The translations under genes and the position numbers were made by a program. The notes under the pieces are model-generated. The model searched no databases. It was not told the DNA's origin and saw nothing but the letters and a program-made list of their open reading frames with translations. 64,000 nucleotides of DNA from Phlegmacium glaucopus (Eukaryota > Basidiomycota > Agaricomycetes > Agaricales > Cortinariaceae): positions 80,107-144,106 of the forward strand of contig MU130549.1 of the NCBI GenBank assembly GCA_015039465.1, read 5' to 3'. Of the stretch, positions 32,177 through 43,288 are shown piece by piece. Within the stretch, counting starts at the first letter, position 1. Each line of letters begins with the position of its first letter.

Positions 32177-34306
32177 ATGTCCAAACCTTTGAATCTCTTG
32201 AACATCTATGATATAGAGGAATCTCCTTACAGAACAGATTCCCTTCATATCCAGTCTATCATTAATTACAGTGAAGCCCGGTTCACTGCGGCTTTGCGAG
32301 CAATTGCAAAAGCCGCTCCTCCGAAGGTGTACCTGATGATGGAATGTTTCCTTCAAGAACTAGTACGTCTGTTTGAGATCCTTTGTACAGTTAGAGTTTC
32401 CATCTCCTTCCAGCTTTTCTGTTTGTCTTATGTTGGATTGGCAACGGCTATGGGGCAATCGATCAACATCCCGCTATTGATTCGATCTTTGGCCCAAAAT
32501 TACGAGCACACAACTTCGGCTGCGAAGAGGTTCAATTTAGACAGCAATATACTGGAATATCTGCAGTCTGGCATTGTCGACGTACCAACGAGTCCTATTA
32601 AGAAGTTCTTGCTGGATTGGTGGAATACGGCTGAGACCCCAACACAATCCACCAGCGTTTTCAGCCTTCAAACTGTCTCCAAGTGCCTCGCATTCCATGC
32701 CGCAGAAATTCAACGGGCAAAGCGGCATATTCCTGAGGCGGCCACAGGTAACGCCATTCCGGGGCGCCCTGCTGTTTCTGCTGATCTCTCGGGAGATATG
32801 AACAAGCCGCATTACGGATGGCACAACTCCATTTGGTGTGACCTGGACGGCAACCATTGCCCACGCTGCCGTTTGTATCGGGCGGCTGCACTGGGAGTAC
32901 GGGATGAACTCAATGACCTCCGTAACTATGTGGATGTCGTGGAGAGAGCCCATCGTGCAGAGTACACACTCTCTATACGTCGTGCCGCTGGCCTAAATTT
33001 ATTCTACGAAGCTGCTGTCATCAAAGAGTGCAGCTCGTCCGCCCAGCCATCAGTAGCGGGAGCGGCATCGGGAGCGGCTCATCTTCCTACTCCGCCTTCA
33101 GGAGCAGTGGACCCATCACAGAAGTGGACATGGGGGATTGAGTTGAATGAGGAAGATCTAATCGAGATGGTTCGTGCAGCAGATCAGGACTTTGCCTTGC
33201 CGCACTCGGGCTACGACGAGAGCCTCACCGGTTGGGACTTGCCGTCAGACTCGACCGGTCCCACTAAAAGGGTACACGTCCAGTTAAACAAGGAACTCGC
33301 AAACCCACCAAGCTATGAGAAACTTAGCTCAGATATTGAGGTGGAACCAGAGCTTGAGGCCTCTCAAATTCCCCTGGCCTTTCGCGATTTTCCTTTACAT
33401 CCAGGGGGTCGGCAAGACCCTGCCGCTCCCGCTCCCGGTCGAGTGCCTCTCGAATCAGATACCAGAGAGATGAGGTGGTTGCCTCACCCTCCCCCTGATT
33501 ATGTTCGACCTCCTGCTCAGTTAGGTATGATCACATCTTTGACCATTTTCTGCCTCTTCCCTAATCTCAAGATAGCTGTCGCATCTCTCATAATCGGCAG
33601 CAACATTGACACAGCTATATACATTGGGTCCGATGAGGAGTGTGCCGATGTGCCCACTCAGTCGGCGCACCCGCCTGCAGAGGACATCAGTAGCCCTGCC
33701 GGTGAGATAGCCGCTGCCGCTTCAGAGCCAAATGCCTTGCCGTTAACCATTTTTATGGGGGATTCGGAGGACGATGTTCCATTATCGGTTACCCCCAGTT
33801 TTTTACAAGCTACTGCTCAACAAACCGCATCGAGTGATGGGCAGTGTGCGGCTCCGTGGACCGTTTTCCTTGACGATTCCGACCTTGAGATTTCTGAGAT
33901 GCCTACGAGGACCGCCCTGCCAACGTTCGTATACCTTGATGATTCTGACGATCATGATGTAGGACCATCAACAGCCATCCATGTTGAGGGCAGTCCGGTC
34001 GACTGCAGTGCGGGTATTCTTTCTACGGAGATCTTTATACCATCAGATGATGACATTGAGTCGGGGGAGGGTATTGTATGTGGGGATATCTTTGTTCCAT
34101 CAGATGACGAAGAAGATGATGAGGGCCATCATACTATGTTTAAAGATTTTGCCGATACATTTGTTCCTGATTCAGAGGAGGAAGAGGAGCAAGAGCGGGA
34201 AGCAGGAGCGGCAGGAGCGGCAGGTGGACCTGTCGGAAGAGGCAGCTCGGGCCCCTATACGGCTGCCGATTTTGCCCACTTTGATGACCGCTGGTTGGGC
34301 GACTAA
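32177..34306 (+). CDS. KDZ2 protein with seven tandem SUMO-interaction-like motifs
   Basis: Downstream of the transposase, same strand. The frame from ATG 32177 to 34306 is open; two 51-nt GT..AG segments (32363-32413 and one starting ~33525) look like in-frame introns, which would give about 675 aa. The N-terminal ~330 residues are helical with a C-x-x-C pair (HCPRCRLY). The C-terminal part repeats a hydrophobic core plus Ser/Asp/Glu run: IYIGSDEE, IFMGDSEDD, VFLDDSDLE, VYLDDSDD, IFIPSDDD, IFVPSDDEE, TFVPDSEEE. That is the pattern of SUMO-interacting motifs. I do not recognise the N-terminal fold. Its equivalent in KDZ1 would lie in the part lost at 9481. Confidence 0.72.
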   Translation: MSKPLNLLNIYDIEESPYRTDSLHIQSIINYSEARFTAALRAIAKAAPPKVYLMMECFLQELVRLFEILCTVRVSISFQLFCLSYVGLATAMGQSINIPLLIRSLAQNYEHTTSAAKRFNLDSNILEYLQSGIVDVPTSPIKKFLLDWWNTAETPTQSTSVFSLQTVSKCLAFHAAEIQRAKRHIPEAATGNAIPGRPAVSADLSGDMNKPHYGWHNSIWCDLDGNHCPRCRLYRAAALGVRDELNDLRNYVDVVERAHRAEYTLSIRRAAGLNLFYEAAVIKECSSSAQPSVAGAASGAAHLPTPPSGAVDPSQKWTWGIELNEEDLIEMVRAADQDFALPHSGYDESLTGWDLPSDSTGPTKRVHVQLNKELANPPSYEKLSSDIEVEPELEASQIPLAFRDFPLHPGGRQDPAAPAPGRVPLESDTREMRWLPHPPPDYVRPPAQLGMITSLTIFCLFPNLKIAVASLIIGSNIDTAIYIGSDEECADVPTQSAHPPAEDISSPAGEIAAAASEPNALPLTIFMGDSEDDVPLSVTPSFLQATAQQTASSDGQCAAPWTVFLDDSDLEISEMPTRTALPTFVYLDDSDDHDVGPSTAIHVEGSPVDCSAGILSTEIFIPSDDDIESGEGIVCGDIFVPSDDEEDDEGHHTMFKDFADTFVPDSEEEEEQEREAGAAGAAGGPVGRGSSGPYTAADFAHFDDRWLGD

Positions 34307-34399
34307 TGTTTCATTTGTTGTTTTTTTGGTACAATCTTAAAAATATATTTGTACCATTGCAATGTCTCTGCAGCACATGGCGGAAGTGCATCGGAGATG

Positions 34400-34906
34400 A
34401 AAGATTCAGCCGCAGAAAGTGGCACATGAGCAGCATCAGATGGTGGCAACAGAGAGCGGCATCGTGCCGAGCCGCCCAGGCTCTCCCGGCAGTCACTCAG
34501 CTGCCGATTGCGGAGCAGTTTCAGCCGCTTTGAGACTTTCATCAAACTCAGCTCAGCTTACCCGATGCTCTCATATCTACATCACATGTTTGACCTACAT
34601 GCCCTCTGACAATTCCCTCTCTCACACATTCATTTTCCTATCATCTACCTCCTCATGACAGCTGTGCCGCCAATCCTCCAGCTAGGCAAATCCCTGCCGG
34701 ACGGCACCGGCATGCCATGCCGCTTGGCTCATAGGTCCGCTTGCCCGTTCGCTCGAACCGATAGGAACAGCTACAGTGTATGTTGCCCAGCTGTAGCTGG
34801 CGTAGCCTATGGGGCGTTCGCTGGCGTTCGCCCGAACTGATCATGACAACTACACTGTATGCGTTCGCTGGGCGTCATACTCGTTACAGTGTAGTTTACC
34901 ATCCTG
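34400..34906 (-). repeat. KDZ2 right terminal inverted repeat
   Basis: Inverted match to 21353-21857. It ends GTAGTTTACCATCCTG at 34906 and is followed by TTCATCA, the direct repeat of the left flank. Confidence 0.88.
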
Positions 34907-37900
34907 TTCATCATTGGGAAGAACACATTGAGTGTTGGTTATTGTCCTCATCAATGGTACAACATTCAATGGTAAGTTTTCCAGTTGCACGGATTGTGGG
35001 GGATTAACAAGCTTAACAAATAAAGTGTCAAGCATATGTTGCCCCCTTGAGCCCCGTGTAGCTTGCCAGTCATATACTATTGCATCCTGGCCTTTTGTTA
35101 TGCATAACTCAGTTGCACTGTTTAACCAAATAATTACAGGCAGTCCACGACAAAGTGACAATTTTCCAGGTATGTTTTTTGTGTTGTTACAAGGCAGCAA
35201 ATCCCAGAGAGTCTGTTGAAGGCTTGCTGAAAGCAAGGGAATGTGGGCCCGCTTGTTCCTCAATTGGCCAAATGACTTTTTCTTACTTGTTGACAGGGCA
35301 CGGTTATCAGTTGAGCTAACAGTGTCTTCTGAATAGAAATCAATTAACTCCTGTCCTGTTTCCTCTGCAAATCTTTGTGATCCAAGGTCATTTATTACAT
35401 CCTTTGGTAGATTAAGTGTAGTTATGATTGACACATTTTGAAATTGTTTTTCTTTTGCAGAAGGTCGACCCTCAAGGTTGCTGGATATGCGAGAACGCAA
35501 GAACACAAGATCATTAGGCGTGCAGGCCTTGTACCACATGTTACCCAATGCTTCACGCAACCTTGCATCATCAGGTGTTTGAGTCCTTTGACACACATAT
35601 TTTGACGCAGAATGACAACAGTAGTAATTTGATGCCAGAGTGCCTTCCCAATCGCAGCCTCTTGATCACGCAGACTCTTTGGATTCATGCCCACTGTTCT
35701 GCTATACAAGGATGCGTGTTCCTGACCTATGGCAGGAGGAAGTTGAGCAAAATCACCAGCAAAAATCATGTTCAAGCCTCCAAATGGCAGACCAGCATTG
35801 TTCATCACCATTGCAAGCCTTTCACTGATTGTATACAGATCTTTACAGGACAACATTGACACCTCATCCATAAAAATATAATCAACCCCTTGCAACCTTT
35901 GTTTCACCTCTGCAAGCTGCACATTTGCAGCCTTACTACCAGTGAAATCATTTATACCAAACATATAATGATATGTTGATCCACCCAGTAAAGCAGCAGC
36001 ACTTCCAGTTGGAGCAACAACAACAAACCGGTGAGACTCTTTCTTGCGCTCAAAAAAGTCCATCAAAGCTTTCAACACTTGTGACTTTCCAGTTCCACCC
36101 ATCCCACCAATATGCATCTTAAGCTGCTCTGATGATAAACAGCATGAGTTATTAGCAACAATACAAAATGCACGCTCCTGCTCTGCATTTAGATGAAAGG
36201 CTCTGACCACAGAGTCCATTTCATTTTTCCACTCTGGATTGATGCATTTTTTTTCTAGGTAATCTTTGTCAACAATTTTGACACCTTCAAAAATCTTATT
36301 TCCATACATGCATGACTCACTAGTGGACTTCTGTTGGAAATTTTGCAACCGGCTCTCAAGAATTCCACACCTCTTGGACAAAACTGCATTTTTCCACTCT
36401 GTTCCAGGGCAAATGCCAGAAACAGTTTCATAGGAAGCTGATGAGTTGTCTGGAAGGCTATTTGGATCACATGCAGTCCAACCAAGTCTGGTCATGATAA
36501 GCTTGGTTACATTTATGGATTTATTTTGCTGTTGAAACCTGCGACTCTGTTGTTCATCAATCTCAATGTCCTCAACATGCATACCATCATCAATAAGCTC
36601 ATCCAATTTATCCAACACATTTGATTGGTTCATTTCATTAACAGAAACATCAGTCATCCATTCAGGCACAACAGTAGAGCCTTTCTTCAGTTCAGACATA
36701 AAATCATCTCTTTGGTCAAGGCACTCATAGTGCATATTAAATTTTCTAATTATCTGTTCCTGTCGATCTGTAAATTTATGAGCAACAAATGTTTCATCCC
36801 AAGAGGCTCCCATTAATTTAAGTGCAGAACCAGTCCGCCAGGGCTTGAACAATGTTAACATAGTTGTGCAATAGAACTCTCTATCTCCTTGGTCACGACG
36901 AGGAAGGGTCTGGCCTACAAAGTTAGGTACAAGCAGGGATGGCAAACACTTCAACCCATGAGTTTCAAACAATGGATGCTATGGAGTAAACCGTAGAATG
37001 GAACTGGGTTTCTTCTTCCTGCCAACAGCTGAAGCGCTTTCATGGGTTCCATGCTCCTCAACTGTATCATTGTCTTTAGTAGGGTTCTGAAATTCATCAA
37101 CATCATGCTCAGGATGATCAGCTTCTTCAACATCATGCTCAGGGCAATAGGCTTCTTCTACATCATTGTCATCTGGTGGATGAGACTGCACAGAGACCCC
37201 AGGTTGTTTTTTTGGCAATTTTTCACGTTTATAACTTGATATCCACTCATAAAGTGACACATTTTCTAGTTCAACTGGCCGGTAGATATAATCATACACA
37301 TTTGACATTCCAATAACTTTCCCCTTTTGTTTGAAAATGGTGACTTTCTCAGGCAGCTCTTCATTAAGATCTTCACTCCAAGCCCTCCTAACTTCATTGA
37401 TGAATGATAGCCAGAAGAATGTTACAAACTTATGACTGGTGTAATGATCAGGGTTTCCAAGCAAATACATGCAGATCATAGGTGAGCCCATTTCCAGCCT
37501 TGCACTCATAATATTAACCATTCTTGTCATAAGCTTTCTGGCCTTCACACGACTACTCTTACTACCACCCAGCATTTCAGAGTTTTTCTGAAAGACTGAC
37601 CAAATTGATTCAAAAACCACATGTGTTTTCAGGCTGATTTTTGTGATATAATCTGACACATACAACAGTGTTCCCTTGATAGCGGTTCCAGACCTGAGAC
37701 TTGTCACATCTGTGTTGCAGCGGAATACATAGGAAATCACTGAGGAGAAGTTATTGATCCAACCTTCTTTTTTTTTGATGTTGAGTGCACCAGTGACGGG
37801 GTCAACCTGGGTTTGGTCAAATAGTTCCCGAGGAAAGCGCGATTTGCATCTACCCCACTTGTTATCAAGGCAGCCTTTATATGCTTTTGCTCTGTTTTGA

Positions 37901-40900
37901 GTGCCATTCTTGTTAATGTTGGTACTACAAGTATGTATGTTGGATTTTGACACTACATCATCAACATCAAATGCAAATCTCTCTTGCCATGCATTTAGAT
38001 TTTGACATTTTCTGCAATTATCACATTTTATGGTACAAGGTACAGGTGGAGATTCAGGCAAAGTTTCAGTTGGATCCTGATATGTGTCAGACTTTGATGC
38101 ATGCAATACATTAGCCAATACCTCTGCTTGTGTACCTGTTAAGAACTCACCTTGGTAAGCACTTTCAAGATATTCAACAATCTGGCGCTGGAAGTCAGAG
38201 GTAGGATCAATAATACGATCCCTTATCTCATCTGGTGTGAATCCACCCTTGATCCAAAGCATAAGGTGAATATGAAGTGTCAGGTGACCCTGCTGTTCAA
38301 CGGTACCATAGTAAGCAGATGTCTCTCCATAAAGCCCAGGGTGGTATGAGCCAACACCAAGAATGTGTTCAATGAACTGTTCTACCATAAAGTGGAAAAA
38401 TCGGGCACAGGCCACAGGGTTATTGGCAATGAGTCGATAACGGTCCTCTGGAACTCTAATCTTGGGCTTAAATGTTAAATTTTGATCAGCATAGTACAAT
38501 GCTATGGGATTTTTAACATCAGCAGGTGAAAGTGTAATATACCAAAGTGGTGCACCTTCATGGGCTATCAATGACCAGATTTCATCTCTCATGTACTTTT
38601 TGCTGGTGACTGAACCTGAGACCTTACCACCTATGTGGTCTAGGTCTCGAATAACCTGGAAGCAATCCTTTTCCTGTGGAGTAGATGGTTTTAAAATGTC
38701 ACCTTTTGCAATCTTATCAGCTAGTGTTGAGAGGACTTCTTGATCAAGGTTAAGTAGCCGTTTTGCTATATCTTCAAACTTCTTTGTTTCAGCCAAAAGG
38801 AAACCACCAGTTGTACTGGCCTTTATTTGTTCATGACTGAAGGCTACAAAAGGAAAACTGGCATCTTGCTGGAATCATTTGTCATGGTACATTAAAAGAT
38901 GTCTCTTGTGTTCCCTATCAGACAGCATTGTAGAACCAATACCTCCATGTCCATATGGGAAAAGCCAGGGGAAGAGTTGGGGATACAGTCCTGGGTTTTG
39001 GTATATTGACTCTGCATGTGCACCACGTCCAATTGCAAGAGCTTTACCTTTGTTTGTCCAGTGACGTATTGCAATCACCTTTTGCTCATCTATAGTTTTT
39101 GTGTCAAGATCAGCACCAGTGAGTCCATGAACAATAAATGGACAATCACCAGTCATAACACCATCATCTACATCATTATCAAAGACACTTGTTCCTTCAG
39201 GGACTTTATTAGAAAAGTCATAGCGATACTCCACTGAGACAGGAGGAGAGTCTTCTGGATACTTCTCTAAATTTTCATATGATATGTCTATGTCACTGTA
39301 GTCAATGTGGTTCAACTTTAACCATTCAAGTGCCTTTGCTACATGGTTTTGACTGACAAGAAGAGGTACACGAGACAGATCCTCCTGAGTTGGCTTTGAT
39401 GGACCTGTAAATAGGATGGCAATAATGTCATCCATTTCATCAACTGATGGTGGCAGTGTGTTGTATACCTTTGGCACAGGGGATTCAAATGCAATTACAT
39501 GAGCTACCATTTTTCTGAGGCCACTAGAAGCTACTTTGTGTTAAGTTCGAGGACTCTGTTCCGGAGTTTCGGACGGAGTAACGGACGGAGTCACAGAATG
39601 GAGTCACGGAAGGGATAGGACTTAGCCTCAGCTTATGTGCTGTGCTACCCAGAACCTTCGTGTCCTAATTTCAGAGTAAGACAGAGCGGAGCGGAACCGG
39701 AAGTTGCAAAGAACTTAGAGGAAGACCAAGAGTGGGAAACTAAGTCGATATTCGAACTGAGGAAAACATACAAGTTTCGAGTACTTAAATATAAAAGGAA
39801 TAGCATCCGAAATATAAAATATAAATATAAGTGCTGCGTTCTGCTCCCGAAAGGTCCTGCATTCTTGGGGTGAATAATCCATAGCTGGTGTGCTGACTGA
39901 TGGTGGGAAAGTGATGACAAAGAAATAGTGGTTGTGACGAAGATGTGGAAATGAGTTTGGAGTAACATCAGAAGAGCCGGAATGATACGGAGAAGTCTCG
40001 GAGTTGGACATAGAAGGAGAAAATCTGGAGGCAAGGGAAAGTACTGGAACGGAGTACGGACTACCGGAGACAACTCCGACAGAGTCGGACCGGAGTAACG
40101 TATGACGGAATGTAACACTTTGACAAAACAGCAATTGTGATGTATGCGAGCAACGAGAAGCTTTTCCATGAAATTGAGCTCAGACAACTCCTTTGGAACC
40201 AGGCCAAGCCAAAGGTTATTGGCTAAGGCAAGACATGGTACCTTTCCTTTTCTGATGTTCCTTCAGCAGTCATCACAGATTTTATCACATTGGTAGTCAA
40301 GGACTGGACCTTTGAACTCAGTTATAGATTGAGTGCTCAATTTGTGTTCAATACGAGTTACACCAGGAGCTGCTAGAATATTAAGCATTTTTTTTATGGC
40401 CTTGAGACGACTCAGTTGTTTAACAGGCACTAACTCGCCACACACAGCACAACCAGCCTCTTCCAGGACAGATGGATTGGTTGCCTTGCACCAATCTCTG
40501 ATTATAGTTTCACTCAATTCTTTGGTCAAGGCAGGAGGAGGAAAAACAGAGTCAATGTCAACACTCACTTCATCTTTTGTGCATTTATCCTTTGCTTCAC
40601 CTCTTGCACATTTATTCCTTATTTTATCTTTTGCATGCTTGTCCCTCACTTTATCTTTTGCATGTTCATCCCTCACTGCATCTGACTTCAGGTTTGTACG
40701 GTTCAAATTGTGTGCAATTTTTTTTTTTTGGTTGCGCTTAACCCTCTCCTCCTTTGTGAGGTTTGTGAAAGCATTTGCTGAGGATTCTTTTTTTTTAAGA
40801 GAGGGAGAAAGTTGTGTCTTTAGAACAGATATGTACAAACTGCAATTGATACAATTGTGCTTGCTGAAGGCTTCTACAAGTTGAGCTTTAGGGAGGTGCC

Positions 40901-41225
40901 ATGAAGAACCAAGAGATATTTTATGAATATTTGCAATTTTTTGTATCATATGCTTGGAAATATGTGGTATGATGTCAGTGAGTGACAAGTCAGCATATAC
41001 GAAGCCATGTTCTACAGGGTAGCTCAAACATCCCACATTGTCAACGTGATCTACATATTGAAACACATGGACAGAAGACAATTCATCATTACTTCTTTTA
41101 ATAAATGGTGCAATCGATAGATGTGAAAACAAGTATGCTCTGCCTCCGCCAACAACCACTGAAGAAGGGCTGCAGTCAGGGAGATTAGAACAAAATTCTG
41201 ATGTTTTAGTATTGAAGGTGGGCAT
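34907..41225 (-). pseudogene. Helitron RepHel transposase, decayed and interrupted
   Basis: One gene read from ~41225 leftward. The N-terminal region (CAVCGE, APGVTRIE, GPVLDY, ICDDC; then the VLPP..AILFTGP block) is DUF6570-like. The Helitron N-terminal/Rep domain follows, with the HUH-type HLTLHIHLMLW (~38280), then a PIF1-type helicase with Walker A GGMGGTGKS (~36100) and Walker B FMDEVSML (~35870). Damage: in-frame TGA at 40263-40265 and 38875-38877, TAG at 36979-36981, a 2-bp shift in a TG run near 35590, a 578-bp insertion at 39539, and KDZ2 inserted at 34906. The end of the helicase is partly recovered at 21286-21352. Non-functional. Confidence 0.92.
39539..40116. mobile_element. 578-bp insertion in the Helitron with ACTTTG duplication
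   Basis: Flanked by ACTTTG on both sides (39533-39538 and 40117-40122). The Helitron frame resumes exactly across it (CCFVKV | ASSGLRK), which confirms the boundaries. The ends read TGTTAAGTTC and, inverted, GTTACATTCC. The interior is rich in CGGAG/CTCCG words and codes for nothing. Confidence 0.8.
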
Positions 41226-41795
41226 ATGAGGATGAATGTCATACGATGGTCGTAAGTCAAAGAGGGCTGAGGAGAACATGTTGATAAGATTGCTTGTTAG
41301 CATCACTAACATTGTTCTGTATACAAGGTAACATTTACTGCACAGAGTATGTGCATAACTACAATATGTCGAGCCACATGCTGTCAAATATTCATGCATA
41401 ACAGCATAATTGTGAGGATGACATTGGTTTTGCATGAAACTGAGGGCTAAACGGCGACAAATTAACCAAAACGGACGAAGGGGAAGAACAGATATACAAA
41501 GGAGCAAGCACCAGTAAGAAGAATGAATGGGTTGGAAGCTTCTAGCAGGCATACCTACAGAGAAGGCAGCAACGCTATGCAGCCCAATGTGCCATATTTC
41601 ACAGAAATAGTGCGAACACAAGCACAAAAAACACACCACTAGACGAAGAACATATTGAATTATCACCCCCAAACAGGGTGCGCAAAAACAAGACATGGAA
41701 CGAGCATACACGAACACAGACAAATTAATTTCAAAAGATTGCACATGCGACTTGAAAAAGTAGACAACAGTCAAGGTAGAGCTTTCCACCGGACA

Positions 41796-42235
41796 GATTA
41801 TATGGACAGCACAGGAGGTGCGAGAGTTGAAATGCAGCTGCGAACTGTCAACGACGGGGTTGATAGACTTGATACGCAGTGTGGGGTTCTTGTCAGAAAA
41901 TCTGGTCAGTTGAACCAGCATGAGTAATAATGAAATTCGACTCACAGTAGTATGGACAGCACGGGAGGTGCAAGAGTTGAAATACAGCAGCAAACTGTCA
42001 ACGACAAGGTTGATACGCAGTGCAGGGTTCTTGTCAGAAAATCTGGTCAGTTGAAGCAGCATGAGTAATGATGAGATTTGACTGACAGTAGTATGGACAA
42101 CACAGGTGGTGCAAGAGTTGAAATGCAGCTGCAAACTGTCAACGACCAGGTTGATACGCAGTGCGGGATTCTTGTCAGAAAATCTGGTCAGTCGAAGCAG
42201 CATGAGTAATAATGAAATTTGACTCACCATAATAG
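41796..42235. repeat. ~145-bp tandem repeat, three copies
   Basis: TATGGACARCACRGGDGGTGC followed by GAGTTGAAATRCAGC..GTCAACGAC..GTTGATACGCAGTG recurs at about 41799, 41950 and 42091. A long minus-strand frame runs through the units into the Helitron gene, but the repeat part looks non-coding. Confidence 0.8.
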
Positions 42236-42453
42236 TATACAGAGATTGCTTAAACTCAAGGACAACATTATGAATGCAGAGGATGGAGAGCACAATGACA
42301 CAAAGCAATAGCAAGTGCATGTGAAAGTAAGTAGCAACTTGGTACAAGCAGCTGAAATAAAAAAGCAGTGGATCAGTACACTGCTGTTCGTCAAATTCCA
42401 TTGCCTGTCAATCAAAGTCCCTTGGAGATAAGTGTGAGAATATCTGATGGTTT

Positions 42454-42777
42454 CTAGTGAAACCTGTCACCTGTCTGCAAATCGGATGCCATGCCCGTCT
42501 CCGTGATAGAAAATAAATGTTGATATAAACACTTCATAAGCGCAAGAACACCGGCTCGTGTTAAAAACTGTACTTGAGGGGAAAATGCGCTCGTCTTGAC
42601 AAATGGATTTAGAATGACTGCAGCAATAAGGACATCCTGATCTGCTTTGGCCCACCACTTCTTGATGCTGTCAAGAATAGTTGTACATCCGAGGATATTG
42701 GCAGGGTCCTTCGCTTTGAGATCGTTGTAATAAATGGAAAGTGACCCGAATGCCAGTGTGAGCAGTATTTGATCCAA
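42454..42777 (-). pseudogene. hAT-family transposase fragment
   Basis: The segment WWAKADQDVLIAAVILNPF followed by a short helical stretch is the conserved core found in fungal hAT transposases (typically RWxKxDQDxFIAAxxLNPFY). Only about 100 residues are present; no BED finger or C-terminal dimerisation region is seen. It lies just beyond genes Z and W, which may be cargo of the same element. Confidence 0.65.
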
Positions 42778-43288
42778 ACGACAAAATGATGCCTGCGCTA
42801 TATTTGTGGCTCTTGCAAGCGGTTTGAGATGAGGTTATTTACAAGAGCTCAGAGAGTATGTCGAAGTTCAAGTAGGTGTTCGAAGCAAGGTAAAGCACTT
42901 CTGATGTGCATCTGTCCATGCCATAAAGAAGTCAGAAAATCACGCACACTTTAACTCAACCATCTCCTGTGTTCGGGGAACCTGTCGGCTACCATTTTCG
43001 ACTTCTCTTGCATCTTCAGTAAGAATAGTATTGACACGATCTTCCAAGCACCATTTACAAAATGCTTTTGCCTTGTCATGTGTTGTACAAGACACAAAGC
43101 AATGCAAGCGTGAGCAAATGAGATGAAAAAGAAGTGCATGAATGGTGTTCTATAGCGTTCCATTAGGTAAATAGTGTTGATGTTCATGTGTCAATCAAAG
43201 TCCCTTAGAGCTAAGCACGAGTGCTTGGTGTCAGACAGGCAAAAAAAAAGCATAGTTGGATTTAATAGATATGGTCTACAAATTACAA

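Larger units (their letters stand above)
21353..34906 (+). mobile_element. KDZ2: complete 13.55 kb KDZ transposon with accessory genes
   Basis: Complete element with terminal inverted repeats of ~0.5 kb (starting CACATAGGTAAACTACAG and CAGGATGGTAAACTACAC) flanked by the 7-bp direct repeat TTCATCA (21346-21352 and 34907-34913); KDZ elements typically make ~8-bp duplications. Order: S2 (minus), Y2 (plus), X2 (minus), transposase (plus), SIM-array protein (plus). All genes have readable splice sites and none shows an obvious inactivating mutation. The element is saturated with GCGGCA/TGCCGC. It interrupts the Helitron helicase gene. Regions without genes are the TIRs and 22200-22472. Confidence 0.9.

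Noticed and set aside
39645..40187. 180-codon minus-strand frame
   Set aside because: Its first ~30 codons belong to the Helitron; the rest is the 578-bp insertion read through.
41284..42401. N-terminal membrane-like part of the 712-codon minus-strand frame
   Set aside because: It is the translated 145-bp satellite and upstream AT-rich sequence; only the part from ~41225 onward resembles a Helitron protein.
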